Shown here piece by piece: positions 29,081 through 40,800 of a DNA stretch of 64,000 nt. The notes under the pieces were generated by a model. The model did no database searches, had not been told where the DNA came from, and saw only the letters and a program-made list of their open reading frames with translations. Source of the stretch: Sipunculus nudus (Eukaryota; Annelida; Sipuncula; Golfingiida; Sipunculidae); the NCBI GenBank assembly GCA_026874595.1, contig CM049308.1, positions 72,386,624 through 72,450,623 on the forward strand, read 5' to 3'. How positions within the stretch are numbered: the stretch's first letter is position 1; the number at the start of each line of letters is the position of its first letter. The position numbers and the translations under genes were made by a program.

Positions 29081-30386
29081 ATTTTTAGGAAAAAAATACT
29101 GGAGAAACTAGGTTTTAAACTTTTGATGATTCAATGCTTTTGAATGGATAAAATTGCTCCTATACACTGGTAGCCAACATGGGTTTAAATTCCAATAATA
29201 AGCTCTCTCTTACAGAAACTGGAAAAAAAAATTTTATATTTAATACCTTGGTGTTCTATGGGTTTTCTTCTTAAACAATTATTTTTTGCTTACACAGCCT
29301 TCAGCATAGCTAAAAATGTCAGCTAATGTATAAAGAAGCTGATACAAGCATCACAAAATGAACATACTGTGCATGGACATGTAAAATGCCACATAATGTG
29401 ACACATTAAAAAATATAAAGGTTTTTATCATTATAAATATCATTTTCTCCAGAACTCCAGTCTGTGTTATTCCATGCCCTGGTTTTATTAAGTACTTCTC
29501 CAATAAAGGTGCCCAGAACATGGACTAATTAATGAAAGACAATGGAACTGGTATTAAAAAAAAAATTGAGACAAATTAACTCAATACAGATGGGCTACAA
29601 TACACATGGTTGCATTGCAACAATAATAATATCTTAATAATTGCCTGATTATGGAAAGTTTTGAAACAGTGGATATGTCTCTGAGTGGACTAAAGACATG
29701 GGGTGGTTATTACCTTAAAAGTAAATAATAATGTTAAATAAATTTGCCAAGAAGACAATATATGAAAGGAAAGCAAGCACAACCAGGTACTTGAAATGCC
29801 TCCCTTGAAGAGCCGGAAATTGAAGAGGGAGAATGCTGGGAAGACAATGAGTTTACGTCAAACCCGAGAGAATCGCTGAGACACCACTTAGTATGACCAG
29901 GTATCAGGTACAGTTGTCAAGGTGATGTTAATAAAATAAAGTATGAACTATTTCAAAGATCATGATTCATACAGTATACAAGTACTAATGCTGCAAGTGT
30001 TTTAATTCAGCCACCGTGCCAGGTTACTTTATATAAATAAGAATCACCTATAATGCATGATCCTCATATATTTCTGCATGGGTGATAAAGTTTATCATAT
30101 ACTCCCCTCACAAGTGACCTTGATATCACAGCAAAATTGTGACCTTGAATGGCTGCAAGTCCAAGAAGTTTATACTCCTGCAGGTTCTACTGAGGTGAAT
30201 AAAGATGCCCAAAACTGAACTGTTTTTATAGGTAACTGACCAACGTCACATGTTTAATTTAAACATGCTAAATTTAAACATTTAACAACATTTAAAGTTG
30301 TAAAAGTTATGAAGCAAATGACGAAGTCTAATTTTGGTTATATGGAAATATTTAAATTTGAAATGAACAGGAGTTTGATGACTCTT

Positions 30387-30424
30387 CCCCCCCCCCCCCC
30401 CCCCAAAAAAAAAAAAAAAAAAAA
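30387..30424. repeat. C18-A20 homopolymer junction
   Basis: Eighteen C followed directly by twenty A; on the other strand it reads T20-G18, the same arrangement as 2197-2225. Confidence 0.95.
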
Positions 30425-30598
30425 TTCTGAAAAGCACCATGGTACTGTTGATTCTCATGTGGAAATTAAAAAATGAACAAATAACTTTGTGTCAACAGTA
30501 ATGAATTCAACCCTTTATCTGGTGATGAACAATTCTAAAAGAGTGATCATTTTAATTTTTTGGGAAAAGATTGAAATATTTGGATCATCTTTAAGAAA

Positions 30599-31098
30599 TT
30601 GAAACTTTTAGGCAGCAATGCCTATTTTCTTAATAGAATTATTAAATAATATAAATTATTAGTATTGTATATTTTCCTTTTATATCTAGCATCATTTGAA
30701 CTTTGACTGAAAATAATGTTAAGTTAATTAGTTGAGACAGGATTAAAAAAAAGCAAATTTAAGCTCCATAAATAGGAGATACTACACTTGATGGCATTCA
30801 AATCCCGTCACAAACACCTTGTGGAACATACGCACTGTAAGGTGTGTAGCAGATGAGAAACTTTAGGAAGCAATGCTAATTTTCTTAATAGAATTATTAA
30901 GTAATATAAAATTATTAGTATTATATATTTTCCTCATATGTCTAGCATCATTTGAACTTTGAAAATAAAGTGAAGTTTTCCTAATTAATTGAGACAGGAT
31001 TAAAAAAAAGCAAATTTAAGTCCCATGAATAGCAGATAATACACTTAATGACATTCAAATACCATCACAAACAGCTTGTGGTGTATAGCAGATGAGGA
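30599..31098 (+). repeat. Direct tandem duplication, ~250-bp unit, two copies
   Basis: GCAATGC..ATTTTCTTAATAGAATTATTAA through gagacaggattaaaaaaaag to gtgtagcagatgag (30599-30855) is repeated at 30856-31098 with scattered substitutions and small indels. The second copy ends in a C16 run. No coding sense. Confidence 0.85.
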
Positions 31099-31345
31099 CC
31101 CCCCCCCCCCCCCCACCCCACCCCCTTGCATTCCCTCAGGCCCACCTGAGTTTTCCGCCACACAAACATTATGAGTGTGATCCACTGGCCATTAATTCAA
31201 GGGGAACAACTAGTTCAGTATTAGTGAGTTCAAAATAAAATATGTTAAATTAAGTACATCACCAAAAGTACATGCCTTCATAAATTTTGTCACAGAGCAA
31301 TAAATAGCCACCCATGTCTGTTTTTAAGGGCAGTACACAGCGCGG

Positions 31346-31655
31346 GGGGGGGGGGGGCTGTGGTGTAATGGTTAAGGTGCCGGGCTCATGATCGAGAGGT
31401 CGTGAGTTCGAATCCCGGTCAGACCCCTATGTGCCAAGACTCTTAGGTAAGGTCCCAACCGCAAGTGTGCCTCTGTCCACCCAGCAGTAGAAATGGGTAC
31501 CAGTAAATACTGGGAAGGTAACCTGCGATGGACTAGCATCCCATCCAGGAGGAGTTAAACTCCTAAGTCGCTTCACGCTACCAAAACCGGGATAAGCTCC
31601 GGCCTGATGAGCCATTAGGCTCAGGTGTAAAAGCCCAGCACACACTGTGCCTGCT
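31346..31655 (+). mobile_element. tRNA-derived SINE with a conserved-type central domain
   Basis: Starts after a G14 run. The head has an A-box-like TGTGGTGTAATGGTTAAGG and a B box GAGTTCGAATCCC, as in RNA polymerase III promoters. The arms do not fold into a full tRNA, so it is not a working tRNA gene. The body (tgtccacccagcagtagaaa, gggtacc, cgatggactagcatcccatc) resembles the shared central domains of animal tRNA-SINEs such as the MetaSINE/Nin groups; that family name is from memory and uncertain. The tail (gataagctccggcctgatg) follows. It needs LINE enzymes to move. Confidence 0.75.
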
Positions 31656-32002
31656 CTCTAGGTGGTGGGACTACATGACCCATGATCTTTACATATATTC
31701 ATAAATAAGTCGCTTTCATTCTGACCAGTGAAGTCGTTCAGTACATTACTTAAGGACACTGTGGGTCACAAATGTCGGCAGCAAAAATAACCCTGGATGA
31801 GTCACACGTGGGACACAAGAGGATATTTTGATTCAGTGCTGTACACAAGCATTTAGCCCTCCCATGCCATCAAGAGTTACTTATAATTATTCTCAATTAA
31901 TGTGGAGATTAATTTCATCAAAATGCATGAGGGTGAATCCGGAAAGGGGGTAGGGATAAACCACTTTTTTTTTCATAGTTTTTCCAACAAAAAACCCATC
32001 CT

Positions 32003-32252
32003 GGCATTGATTTCCATTTTAGAACATTAGTCTATCCATGTGACTCAAACACTTGCCTTTTCTGAAATCCTGTATTCACACCTGTTTATATTATTTTGCT
32101 GAAAGGAAAAGTATAGGACCCAGGTCTGGCATTGATGACCATTTTAGAACATGTAGTCTATCAATGTGACTCAAACACTTGTCTTTCCGAAATCCTGTAT
32201 TCACCCCTGTTTATATTATTATTTTGCTGAAAGGAAAAGTGTAAGACCCAGG
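32003..32252 (+). repeat. Direct tandem duplication, ~120-bp unit, two copies
   Basis: GGCATTGATTTCCATTTTAG (32003) and GGCATTGATGACCATTTTAG (32128) each begin a copy containing CTCAAACACTTG, AAATCCTGTATTCAC and TTTTGCTGAAAGGAAAAG. Confidence 0.85.
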
Positions 32253-32428
32253 CCTGCATACTTATCAAGCACAGTTACTTCAGAAAAAATATGTATCCTT
32301 TGGGTGTACCAGAACTTTAGTCCTACCGGTATATGATAATGTTCAAATATTATAATATTTACATGAATGCACTAGTTCAGCCTACAAACAAAAATACAAA
32401 ACACTCCTGGGACATTCTGACGTGTTTG

Positions 32429-32454
32429 CCCCCCCCCCCCCCCCCCCCCCCCCC
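32429..32454. repeat. C26 homopolymer
   Basis: Twenty-six C in a row, one of several long C or G runs between 25.5 and 32.5 kb (others: C16 at 31099, G14 at 31344). Confidence 0.95.
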
Positions 32455-32784
32455 GCAATGAGACAATCTGTATTCTATAATCCACAAAAAGTGTGTAAAA
32501 TAATCACTATATATTTAATATTGCAAGGTTATTTAAGAAAATGTTATATATCAATAAATGCACATTTAATATTAGACTGGCCAAAACAGTGATAAAGTGA
32601 TTTTTTTATTAAATATGTAAAATTACTTGGGTAAAGATATAATTAAGATTCAACTTACATGTAAGTCACAGTGAAATGAGGAAGGACAATTTCTTACAGG
32701 AGAATTTAAACTGAAGGATTTCTCTCTTGTATTTCCAAATAAACTGTTCTAGTAACTAGATACAGGACACTGCTACACCAGCTT

Positions 32785-33075
32785 GTTGGTCAAGTGACTT
32801 TTTTTTTTTAATGACTTTCATGTGACTTCTAAACCTTGGACAAAGTAATGTGACTATACCAGTAACCATGTTACTGCAGGTCATGTGACTTAATCACATA
32901 ATCATGTGACTTTTCTACCTCTGACCCTGTATTGTGACTACCTGTAAACAGGTCATGTGACTGATTTCTCAATTCCAGTAACCAGGTTGTTACTTATCCA
33001 CCTGGATACAAGTCATGTGACTTTCAAAGTAGCTTGATCATGTGACCACCTGTGACCAAGTCCTGTGACTGCCCA
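32785..33075. repeat. Cluster of TCATGTGACT motifs
   Basis: TCATGTGACT or one-base variants recur about eight times, at irregular 20-60 base spacing, mixed with CTGTGACCA and CTGTGACTA. TCATGTGA is an E-box of the M-box type bound by MITF/TFE factors in animals. It could equally be a decayed minisatellite. Confidence 0.5.
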
Positions 33076-36000
33076 AAGGCTGTGACACCTAAGACAAAAG
33101 TGAAGGGAAGGCCTGAGAAAAGGGGAAAATGAGATATTGTGATATTTAGACTAATTAAGTTATTACGTCAAGAGCCAGCACATGAGTGAACCAGGTTTTT
33201 ATTAGTGTACTTACAAGACATGACATATGGCATCTACACAGTACAGGGGCCTACCCTCGCTTAGGGCCAGAGACAGGGCGGCCGAGACTGTCCAGAGAAC
33301 CAGACGGTGAGACCACAGCTTATAAAGACTCAAACTTACTTTAAACCATGCAAATTAAATACATTATTAGAGGGTAAACATTATAAACCTTATCAAACAA
33401 ATTCACACCTTGAGAATAATTTCTCTCTCTTTTAAACCTTTTTTCTATAAATGCAATAAATTCAAAGTTCCTATGATCAATATTCACTTTTAAACTCAAA
33501 ACCAGGTTAAGCATGATTTTAAATTGCATTTTCTTAAATAATCATTTCATCTGTCAAACATGAAATCCTCAATTAACTCGCTATCATCTTAACCAATTTC
33601 GCTAGCTACTAAAGAAATCAGGTTACCCAAGTCCCTAAAGTTCTGTGTTTATCCACTAATAGTATTTTTTTTTACTCTTTTCAACAGACATGAAAAATAT
33701 TTTCAGGAACGCTACATACTGGCTGAATGTTTGATGATGTTTTTATTACGTAACACAACTTGTTAATGAGTGAGGTGATGAAACTACGCTAACTGTGAAT
33801 GTTGTGCTGCGGCCCTGGGCCCCGGCTGATTCTCTTAGACACTGCCATTACTGAATAACTTACTAGTATCACAGCATATACATGTGAAGCCAGACAACTG
33901 GAGGGCTTGTTATCGCAGTGAATCAACTGTTAACAAAAGATACATTCACAAACCCTATTCCAGTCCTTTATATGCATGAATCAACAATAACCAGCATTTA
34001 AACTATACAATAAGTATCTGTATAAAAATTACATCAAATCACTTCAATGCTTGTATTTGCTACTGCTTAAAGAGTTCACAAAAGCACCATCATGCATAAT
34101 TACGCTGCTGATTGACAAAAGCCAGATGAAATGGAAATGAATAGGTTCCACCTTTAAAGCGATGCTTTTTGCACAGAAGAGGAAACACCTTATGTACACA
34201 TTAACCAATTCCTTGTTCTGTGGTGGCAGTGTAATCAAAATGAAATGGAAACGAAATGCCAAGGAAAACCATGAACATCTGAGAAAAACTGTGTTTAAGG
34301 CTTTCAGTATTTCTTAATTGATTATACTTGATTTTGACTGTTGATAAGCTTATGTTCTGTGACTTAACCTGTATATGATTAAAGAAATAGAAATGAATAT
34401 GAATTAATGTGGGGCATTTAAGATTAATTTATAACCTGTGTGTTTGTAACTACTAGTTTTCACTAGCTGTTATGATACCAGTTTTACTGTGGCTCTTATA
34501 ATTAAGACAAACGTTTGTACCCAACAAAATAACTTTTTTTGCTGTTTGGTCAATCAACACCGTTTATTTAAAATAGCCACTGCTAAATTATGGCACATAA
34601 GAATTTATCACTCTGTTCACTTAAGAATTTCTACTCACTCCTTTTCATGTTTCATTTTATTTTTTTTACATAAAATGTACACTGTCATATCATGATAATT
34701 ATTTAAACTGAATACAGAAGTCAGCACTGTTCAAGCCCATAGTGACAATTAATAAAATGATCACATGGTATAAGCACAATCATTTACAATGATGGCCTTG
34801 ACCTTGATATTGAATGGCACTGGTGTAGATTTGACCTTAACATGAGCACAGGTGTAACCTTGACCTCTACATGGGTACAGGTGTATGTTTTGAATCCTCA
34901 TGTGACTTGGATAGGACAATAAATGCAAAGCAACCTTGGTGCAGTCTTTTTTGTTTTGCTAAAAAAGACTCAAATGTACTATGTACATATATCATATTTA
35001 GTTATTTAACAAGCCTGCCTGCAAAAAATATATGACACTGCCCTACCCTGGGGATTTCAGTGCTCTCTATATATTTAACACCTAAACTTTATTGCTTCCC
35101 TTGAAATTATCAAGTACGCCTTTCCTCCCCCTCCTATATTACCAGAAAAATAGCGAATGCATAAAAGTTTGAGAGCAAGAAAGGTATACAAAAGGGAGCC
35201 CTATGACCTATGGCATAGTTCAAACTCCAATGACCTTGACAGTGAGCTTGACCTTAATAAAAGTCAATGACCTTGACTTTAATAATTGACTTCACCAGGG
35301 CCCTCACAGTGCTGATGTGGTTCATACCATGATTTAGATTTTTTTTTAAACCAAAGACAGGTGTAAGTTAGAAGTTCATGTCTAACACTGGAAAACCCCT
35401 CCCTCCAGGCAAAACAGTTTATGCATCACAAACAGTACGTCAATCAGCTTAACTGTGATTCCACATGATCAGTATTTACACATCACAGGACCCTGTGAAC
35501 AGGTTATTTCTAACTTGTGATGATTTCAGTTGCCATGGAAACAAAGATCACAATATGACAGTTAAGTCAGTGATTGCTTAGTAGTCATGGATCACTCTGG
35601 TATTTACAGTCACAAATCGTGACTTGTATTCCCTGCTGTTGCCTTAGCAAAAAAACCATAGCTTGACAGATACAGTCACTGCATTGTTTCTCCAATCTTG
35701 TAGGTACATTTGTACTCTGTTTTAAAGCAGGTGAAAGTGATCAAGGCCTTTCATGACTGACTTTTAAAGGATGATTGACTTAACTAGTTTATTGTGATCA
35801 GGGTGACTAGATGATAATATGGCAGTTACGGTGATCACAGTGTCCGTCATCTGTAGAAGGAATAAGTTTTCTGTTACATTTGAACTACCTCTCCAACATT
35901 CTGTATTCATGAAATATCTGGAATGAAAATTTTGTGAATATTAATACCATGTAAACTATGCTTTAAGGGGTTAATAACTTTGTCACTGGTACTAAAGTAT

Positions 36001-36130
36001 GTAAAGGGAAGCTGGTTTGACTGCACTTTGAGTATCAGTCCACTTTTGTCAGTAACTCAACTGTGTGTATTGAATGTATATTCTGATAACTATAGAAAAA
36101 AAATTGGGACCCTTATTCTTTAAACATATA
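33076..36130. other. Intergenic or distal SPRED 3' UTR, no gene seen
   Basis: AT-rich with no supported exon. TGACCTTGA motifs cluster near 34795-34865 and 35230-35290, as in common mollusc repeats, and also match nuclear-receptor half-sites. Confidence 0.4.
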
Positions 36131-37028
36131 TTTATTTAACTAGAATGAACAGGCTCCACTGACTGTTAAATAATTAACCTGCAGTTCAGGATTTACAGTA
36201 GTTATATATGCCCCTTTTTGTTAATGACTGGAATATAAATTAAGATACCTGTAACAAAAATAACCTTTCAGCCCAGCACTGGTTGCTGGTATCTTAAGGA
36301 TAACATTTGGTGAACGCAAACAAAATTTTGTTCCAGTGATAACAATCTGATCGACCCTGTGAGACAATCTTTGAGACATCGTCACATCAGCTGATAAACA
36401 CAGTTCGTCACTGCCATGTTTATATTGTTATAGTTTGGGTAGCATTCCGTGCCATAACCCTGTGCATAACCAACAGAAACACGTAAGTCACCTGGGAACA
36501 GTTAGTACAAGGCATTACCTGTATCCATGCAGTCAGGACAGCACCATTCCTTGATCTTCTTCTTGTTTAACAAGAAACCAAACACATTTTCTAACACAGT
36601 AATCCATAGGAGTGACCAATGATTACCACAGAAGTTGCGATTAGCTACCGCTGCCATGGCAACACGTACTCCACATTTTGCGCATTTAACATCTCCTAGG
36701 CTACACCATGTACTGGAGAACATATGGCACAAAAGAACCAAGGTATGACACTCCTAATTTTTGCAAACTCAAACACTGGGAAATGTATTAAATGGCTTGT
36801 GTTGATTAATTCAACCTTTCACATATACCATGCTTCATACCAGAGACATTAATTCTGCATCTGATGCATGCCTCGGCCAATCAGAATCTGGCGTGCCAGG
36901 CAAAGAGGAGGAAAGCTGCAGGACTGTTGATGATGAAATGGCAATGTGTGTGTGTGTGTGCATCCCAGAAAGAGTAGCAACCCGAGCTGCCCGCCCAGCA
37001 AAGTAACCCAGTCGAGCCTGAGCTGAGG
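36131..37028 (-). other. Possible 3' UTR of the SPRED gene
   Basis: Sequence after the SPRED stop on the - strand. The first AATAAA on that strand is the complement of 36131-36136, about 0.9 kb past the stop. It includes a (GT)7-type run near 36946-36961. A 79-codon - strand frame at 36502-36741 lies here, but has no recognisable domain and is likely non-coding. Confidence 0.35.
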
Positions 37029-37877
37029 TCATGGGTTCAGCGTGGCCTGATGTCGGCCCCCACAGCACCCGCACGCCACGCCACATCGGTGACAAGCAGT
37101 CAATGGCCAATAGCACCACAAACACGGAACAAATAAAGATAAAATGGTAAGGGCCGTCCATTTTTTAAAGTTACTGTGGTCTGACGTATCACAGACACAG
37201 GGGTGGCCATAGTCCCCGTCAGCATCCGCCATGCAGTGGTACAACATCCCACGTGCACAACAAACACAGGACACTTTTTGAATACACTTGGCTACTCTAT
37301 CTGGTGCCTCTTCACAGCTCCCCCTGTGATTGTCCTCCCGAATGAACATTTCATTACAATGCACGCAGCGTGACCGCTGGTGTTTTAACAGGTGGCTGCT
37401 TTGCTTTTTCTTTGTTTTTAACCTATTCCGTTTCTTTTTTTCCGGTAATAAAGGTGGTTGCGAAACTATCTCTTGATGACTTATTTGTTTCTTCACATTT
37501 AAGTCCCTCTGTGAGTCTAAGGTTGGATACGTGTACTCATGTACACTAGACTTTTTCGCAAATTGCACGTAACTGTCATCTGACGATTTAATTTCTGTTT
37601 CTTCACCCTTGTTTGGGGCTGGTTTTTCTGTCTGCTGCCAGAGGTCCTCAGCTTTGCTGCTGTCACTGCTGCTCTTTGTGGAGCTCTTGCTTGACGGAGG
37701 CGACGTCTGCTGATTGTAAGGACGTGGCTGATGGATATAATGTATCCGACAGAAATTCGGATGTGGAAAGGGGTCGGATAGTGCCGGCGACTGTGGGGTC
37801 GGACTACTTGTTGTGGTCGAGACAGTGCTGTCAGATTGTGACGAATCATCTTTTCGCCCAAGTGGAAGATCTATGGT
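37029..37877 (-). CDS. SPRED: SPRED terminal exon: Ser-rich linker, possible KBD region, Sprouty domain
   Basis: The exon starts after the - strand acceptor AATTTCAG (complement of 37878-37885) in phase 0 and runs 282 codons to TGA at 37029. It opens TIDLPLGRKDDSS, then a Ser/Pro/Thr-rich linker. Around codons 98-125 a tyrosine-bearing stretch (SDDSYVQFAKK, then EYTYP) sits where SPREDs have the Kit-binding region; this is positional, not certain. A basic KKKRNRLKTKKK stretch follows. From codon 171 the Sprouty domain has about 17 cysteines: CVHCNEMF, EAPD, SCVCCARGMLYHC, CVCDTS, a hydrophobic VPCLWCYWPL stretch and CHRCGVACGCCGG. The Sprouty domain is palmitoylated and targets membranes in known SPREDs. 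Confidence 0.93.
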   Translation of the reverse strand, partial: TIDLPLGRKDDSSQSDSTVSTTTSSPTPQSPALSDPFPHPNFCRIHYIHQPRPYNQQTSPPSSKSSTKSSSDSSKAEDLWQQTEKPAPNKGEETEIKSSDDSYVQFAKKSSVHEYTYPTLDSQRDLNVKKQISHQEIVSQPPLLPEKKKRNRLKTKKKQSSHLLKHQRSRCVHCNEMFIREDNHRGSCEEAPDRVAKCIQKVSCVCCARGMLYHCMADADGDYGHPCVCDTSDHSNFKKWTALTILSLFVPCLWCYWPLTACHRCGVACGCCGGRHQATLNP

Positions 37878-40800
37878 CTGAAATTAATTGTATAATTAAT
37901 TAATATATAAAAATTTAATGTATAATCAATTATTTAAGCAGATAACACAAGTGTGCATACAAATTAAAACACCTTTGATCTGCCTTTGAAGCTGTCATTA
38001 TTTTTCTATGTATACTGGCCAAAAACAAGCTGAATAATTTTCTTATTATACTGAGCCCATTCTGATACTGTACACTATAAGTACAGTCTGGTTAAATAAG
38101 TATGTGTTTGAATTTCTAGTTTAATAGGAATGCATGTGTAACAAAGAAAATCTGAAACTGAAAGTACATGTATCATTGGTCTCGTTCCATTTGTACTGGT
38201 TCATTTCATTGTGCCACTGCTCCCATGAGAAGATTTTGCTGTAACTCACCATCAGAGGAGCTGTGTATATTGGCGCCATGCCAAGCATGACTGTCTGGGT
38301 GATTTCTTGGCGAATACCTGATTGCATGGTTGAAACATTTGTCCTGGGGGTCAGCAAACTCTTGGCCAAATGCTTGGACCAATGAAAGCTGGGCATTCAG
38401 TCAAGATTAAACCTTTGGCACAGAGCCAATATACACAGCTCCCCTGGTGGTAGTGAACAGCAAATGTTCCTCTTGGAATCAGTGGGTAGATTTTATTTCT
38501 ATTACTAGAATAAAATGGATTACTAGGAATGGAATGCAACCACTGTGTGAGGTTTGTAAGCTATCTTATGAAGAACAAAAAGGCTTGGTTTGTATCTAAC
38601 TGAAACAAACAAAACAAACAAATAAATAAAAAATGCAATTTAACTCTTAAATTTGTATTATGCAAAACTTGCAATAGTCAAATTTGGCAAGAAAGGTTAT
38701 TCAAGGTTATCTGTGACTAAATGCTGGCTCAATTTCTTGTCCAAACACACCTGTGACTGAAAGTCAACACTTTTTTGTTATAAACATGTTACACATATCT
38801 GTAAGAATCAAATATTCCTATTACTCACCATAGATTAATCATTGGATGGAGTCCATGACCAATTTGAAATAAAGAAATCTGCTTCCCTTCTAAATGTTTA
38901 AGGTAAAGTTGGCTTGGCTCCTTTCATAGCCAATTAAATCAAACAGTAAAATACAGAAAAGAACTGATTTTTATTAAACTTTAATTGTAATGCTGGTAGC
39001 TTGATTCATTTAAAGGTGCCCATTCTGATATTTGACATGTTTTTAAAAAAAAGATAATTCCATGAACATTTTATATAATATATTTCACAAAGCACCAATC
39101 TCAAGGATCACAGGCTGTCGATTTTGCTTATATCAATCAACAAGTGACCCATGGGTCATGACGCTCAGCTGACTGGGAAGAGATTCGCAAAAGGAAATTT
39201 TATCACCAGAATGGTAGTATATACCCATTCAACTGAAGCATCAAACAGATTAACCAACAGGCCAAGATTTAGTTTGTATTTATATATCTCAAAAATAGAG
39301 AAAAATGTGTAAACTTTTAAAACTAGAATACGGGTAACCGACAAGTGACTACATGTATCTGCCAAAATCGGATAGTGAGGCATGGATTGAGTGGCAAGGG
39401 GAAATAGAGTGAGGTATGTTGCATATTAGCATGGATGTCTGCAGCCTAAATGTGTATGTAGGTTGTGCCACCTACCACAAATCCAGAAATCTGTCCAAGT
39501 TGTATACACCTGCAAAATTTTAGGCAGAAAAGTCAAACCACTACATGTATATGAGCGATTTTTGCCCATGGCAGACAAACAGACAAACACTGTGCAAAAA
39601 TCTTTGCAGGTAACCCCTCCAGTTTTGTGTATGATAAAGACCTATGTGAGATCTAAACACATGCACAATTTTGGCCCAATCGGTCAAATGGTTCCTGAGA
39701 TATGAGCTTGGATGTGTCCAGCGTTAACTAGAATGTAGGTGGCGCCACCTGTCATAAAATCAAGAAAGCTGTCCACGATGTATAAACCTGCAAAATTTTA
39801 GGCAGTTATGTCGAACCACTACAGAGAAATGTGTAATTTTAGGCCATGGCAGACTAACAGACAGACGCTGTGCAAACATTGTTACAGGTGGCGCCACCAT
39901 TTTTTGTGTATGTTACAGAGCTATCAAAGGGCTACATTTGTATAAATTTTATTTCCTGATCGGTCAAACGGTTCCCAAGATATAAGCTTCGATGTCATCA
40001 GCGTGAACGTGAACGTAGGTGGCGCCACCTGTCATAAAATCAAGAAAGCTATCCTGGATGTATACACATGACGAATTTCAGGTGAATTAGTCAATTCACT
40101 GCAGAGATATGAGTGATTTTAACCCAAGGCAGATGAACAGATGGACACTGTGCAAACATGGTTACAGGTGGCGCCACCATTTTTTGTGTATGTTATAAAG
40201 CAATCCAAGGGCTACATTTGTATCAATTTTATTTCCTGATCGGTCAAACGGTTCCCGAGATATGAGGGTTTATGAGTGGAAACAGACCCACAAATGGACA
40301 CTGGATAGAGAGGAAAGGTCAGAGGTCAATGCAAATTGGTTAGGCACCAGTTCACATGTGACCCGATAATAGGTGTTAGTTTGGGAAAAATCGGTCCATT
40401 AGTCTCCGAGGAGCTCTCTGGAAACGAACGCCGCCACAGCGGATGAACTCGGTCAAAAACGTAGTATCCGCAAAACTTCGTTTTGGCGGATACAAAAATA
40501 CAGGTGGCTCCACCAGTCTGCAGAAACTAATAAAAACACTTAATGGTCAATATCCATGCAAAAAAATCATGGTGATCTCTGCATTAGTTGTTCAGATACT
40601 TCAGTTTTTGTATCAAATTGTCCATTATTCTGAGGGATACTTCGGATTCCTATAGCTTGAAGGATATGGGTAACAGAGACCTAATTTCAAGTTTCCACAG
40701 GCACCTTTCATGGGCCTCCTTGCATGACAAGAATGAAGATTCTAGGTCCAGTTGTTGCGATTTGTACCCTGTTGACAGATAACCACATCTTTAAAGGTCT

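Larger units (their letters stand above)
25547..30386. other. Intergenic, no gene supported
   Basis: Between the homopolymer at 25546 and the duplication near 30.6 kb I find only the microsatellites listed and the doubtful frame at 28778. A slightly more GC-rich patch at 27840-28060 has no recognisable signal. Confidence 0.4.

Noticed and set aside
31346-31425. A functional tRNA gene
   Set aside because: A and B boxes are present but the acceptor and T stems do not pair, and a SINE body follows.
34795-35290. Clustered TGACCTTGA motifs as a nuclear-receptor enhancer
   Set aside because: The same motif is typical of common repeats in such genomes and also occurs in the element at 55400; spacing is irregular and there is no further support.
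36502-36741. 79-codon - strand frame with a CxxC-like pair
   Set aside because: It lies just downstream of the SPRED stop on the same strand, in probable 3' UTR, and has no recognisable domain.
38121-38539. Two - strand frames considered as SPRED EVH1 exons
   Set aside because: The loop reads FGQEFADPQDK, which only vaguely recalls the EVH1 stretch FGLTFQSP. The surrounding sequence is an inverted repeat, frames are broken, and the exon at 44617 already splices in phase to 37877.
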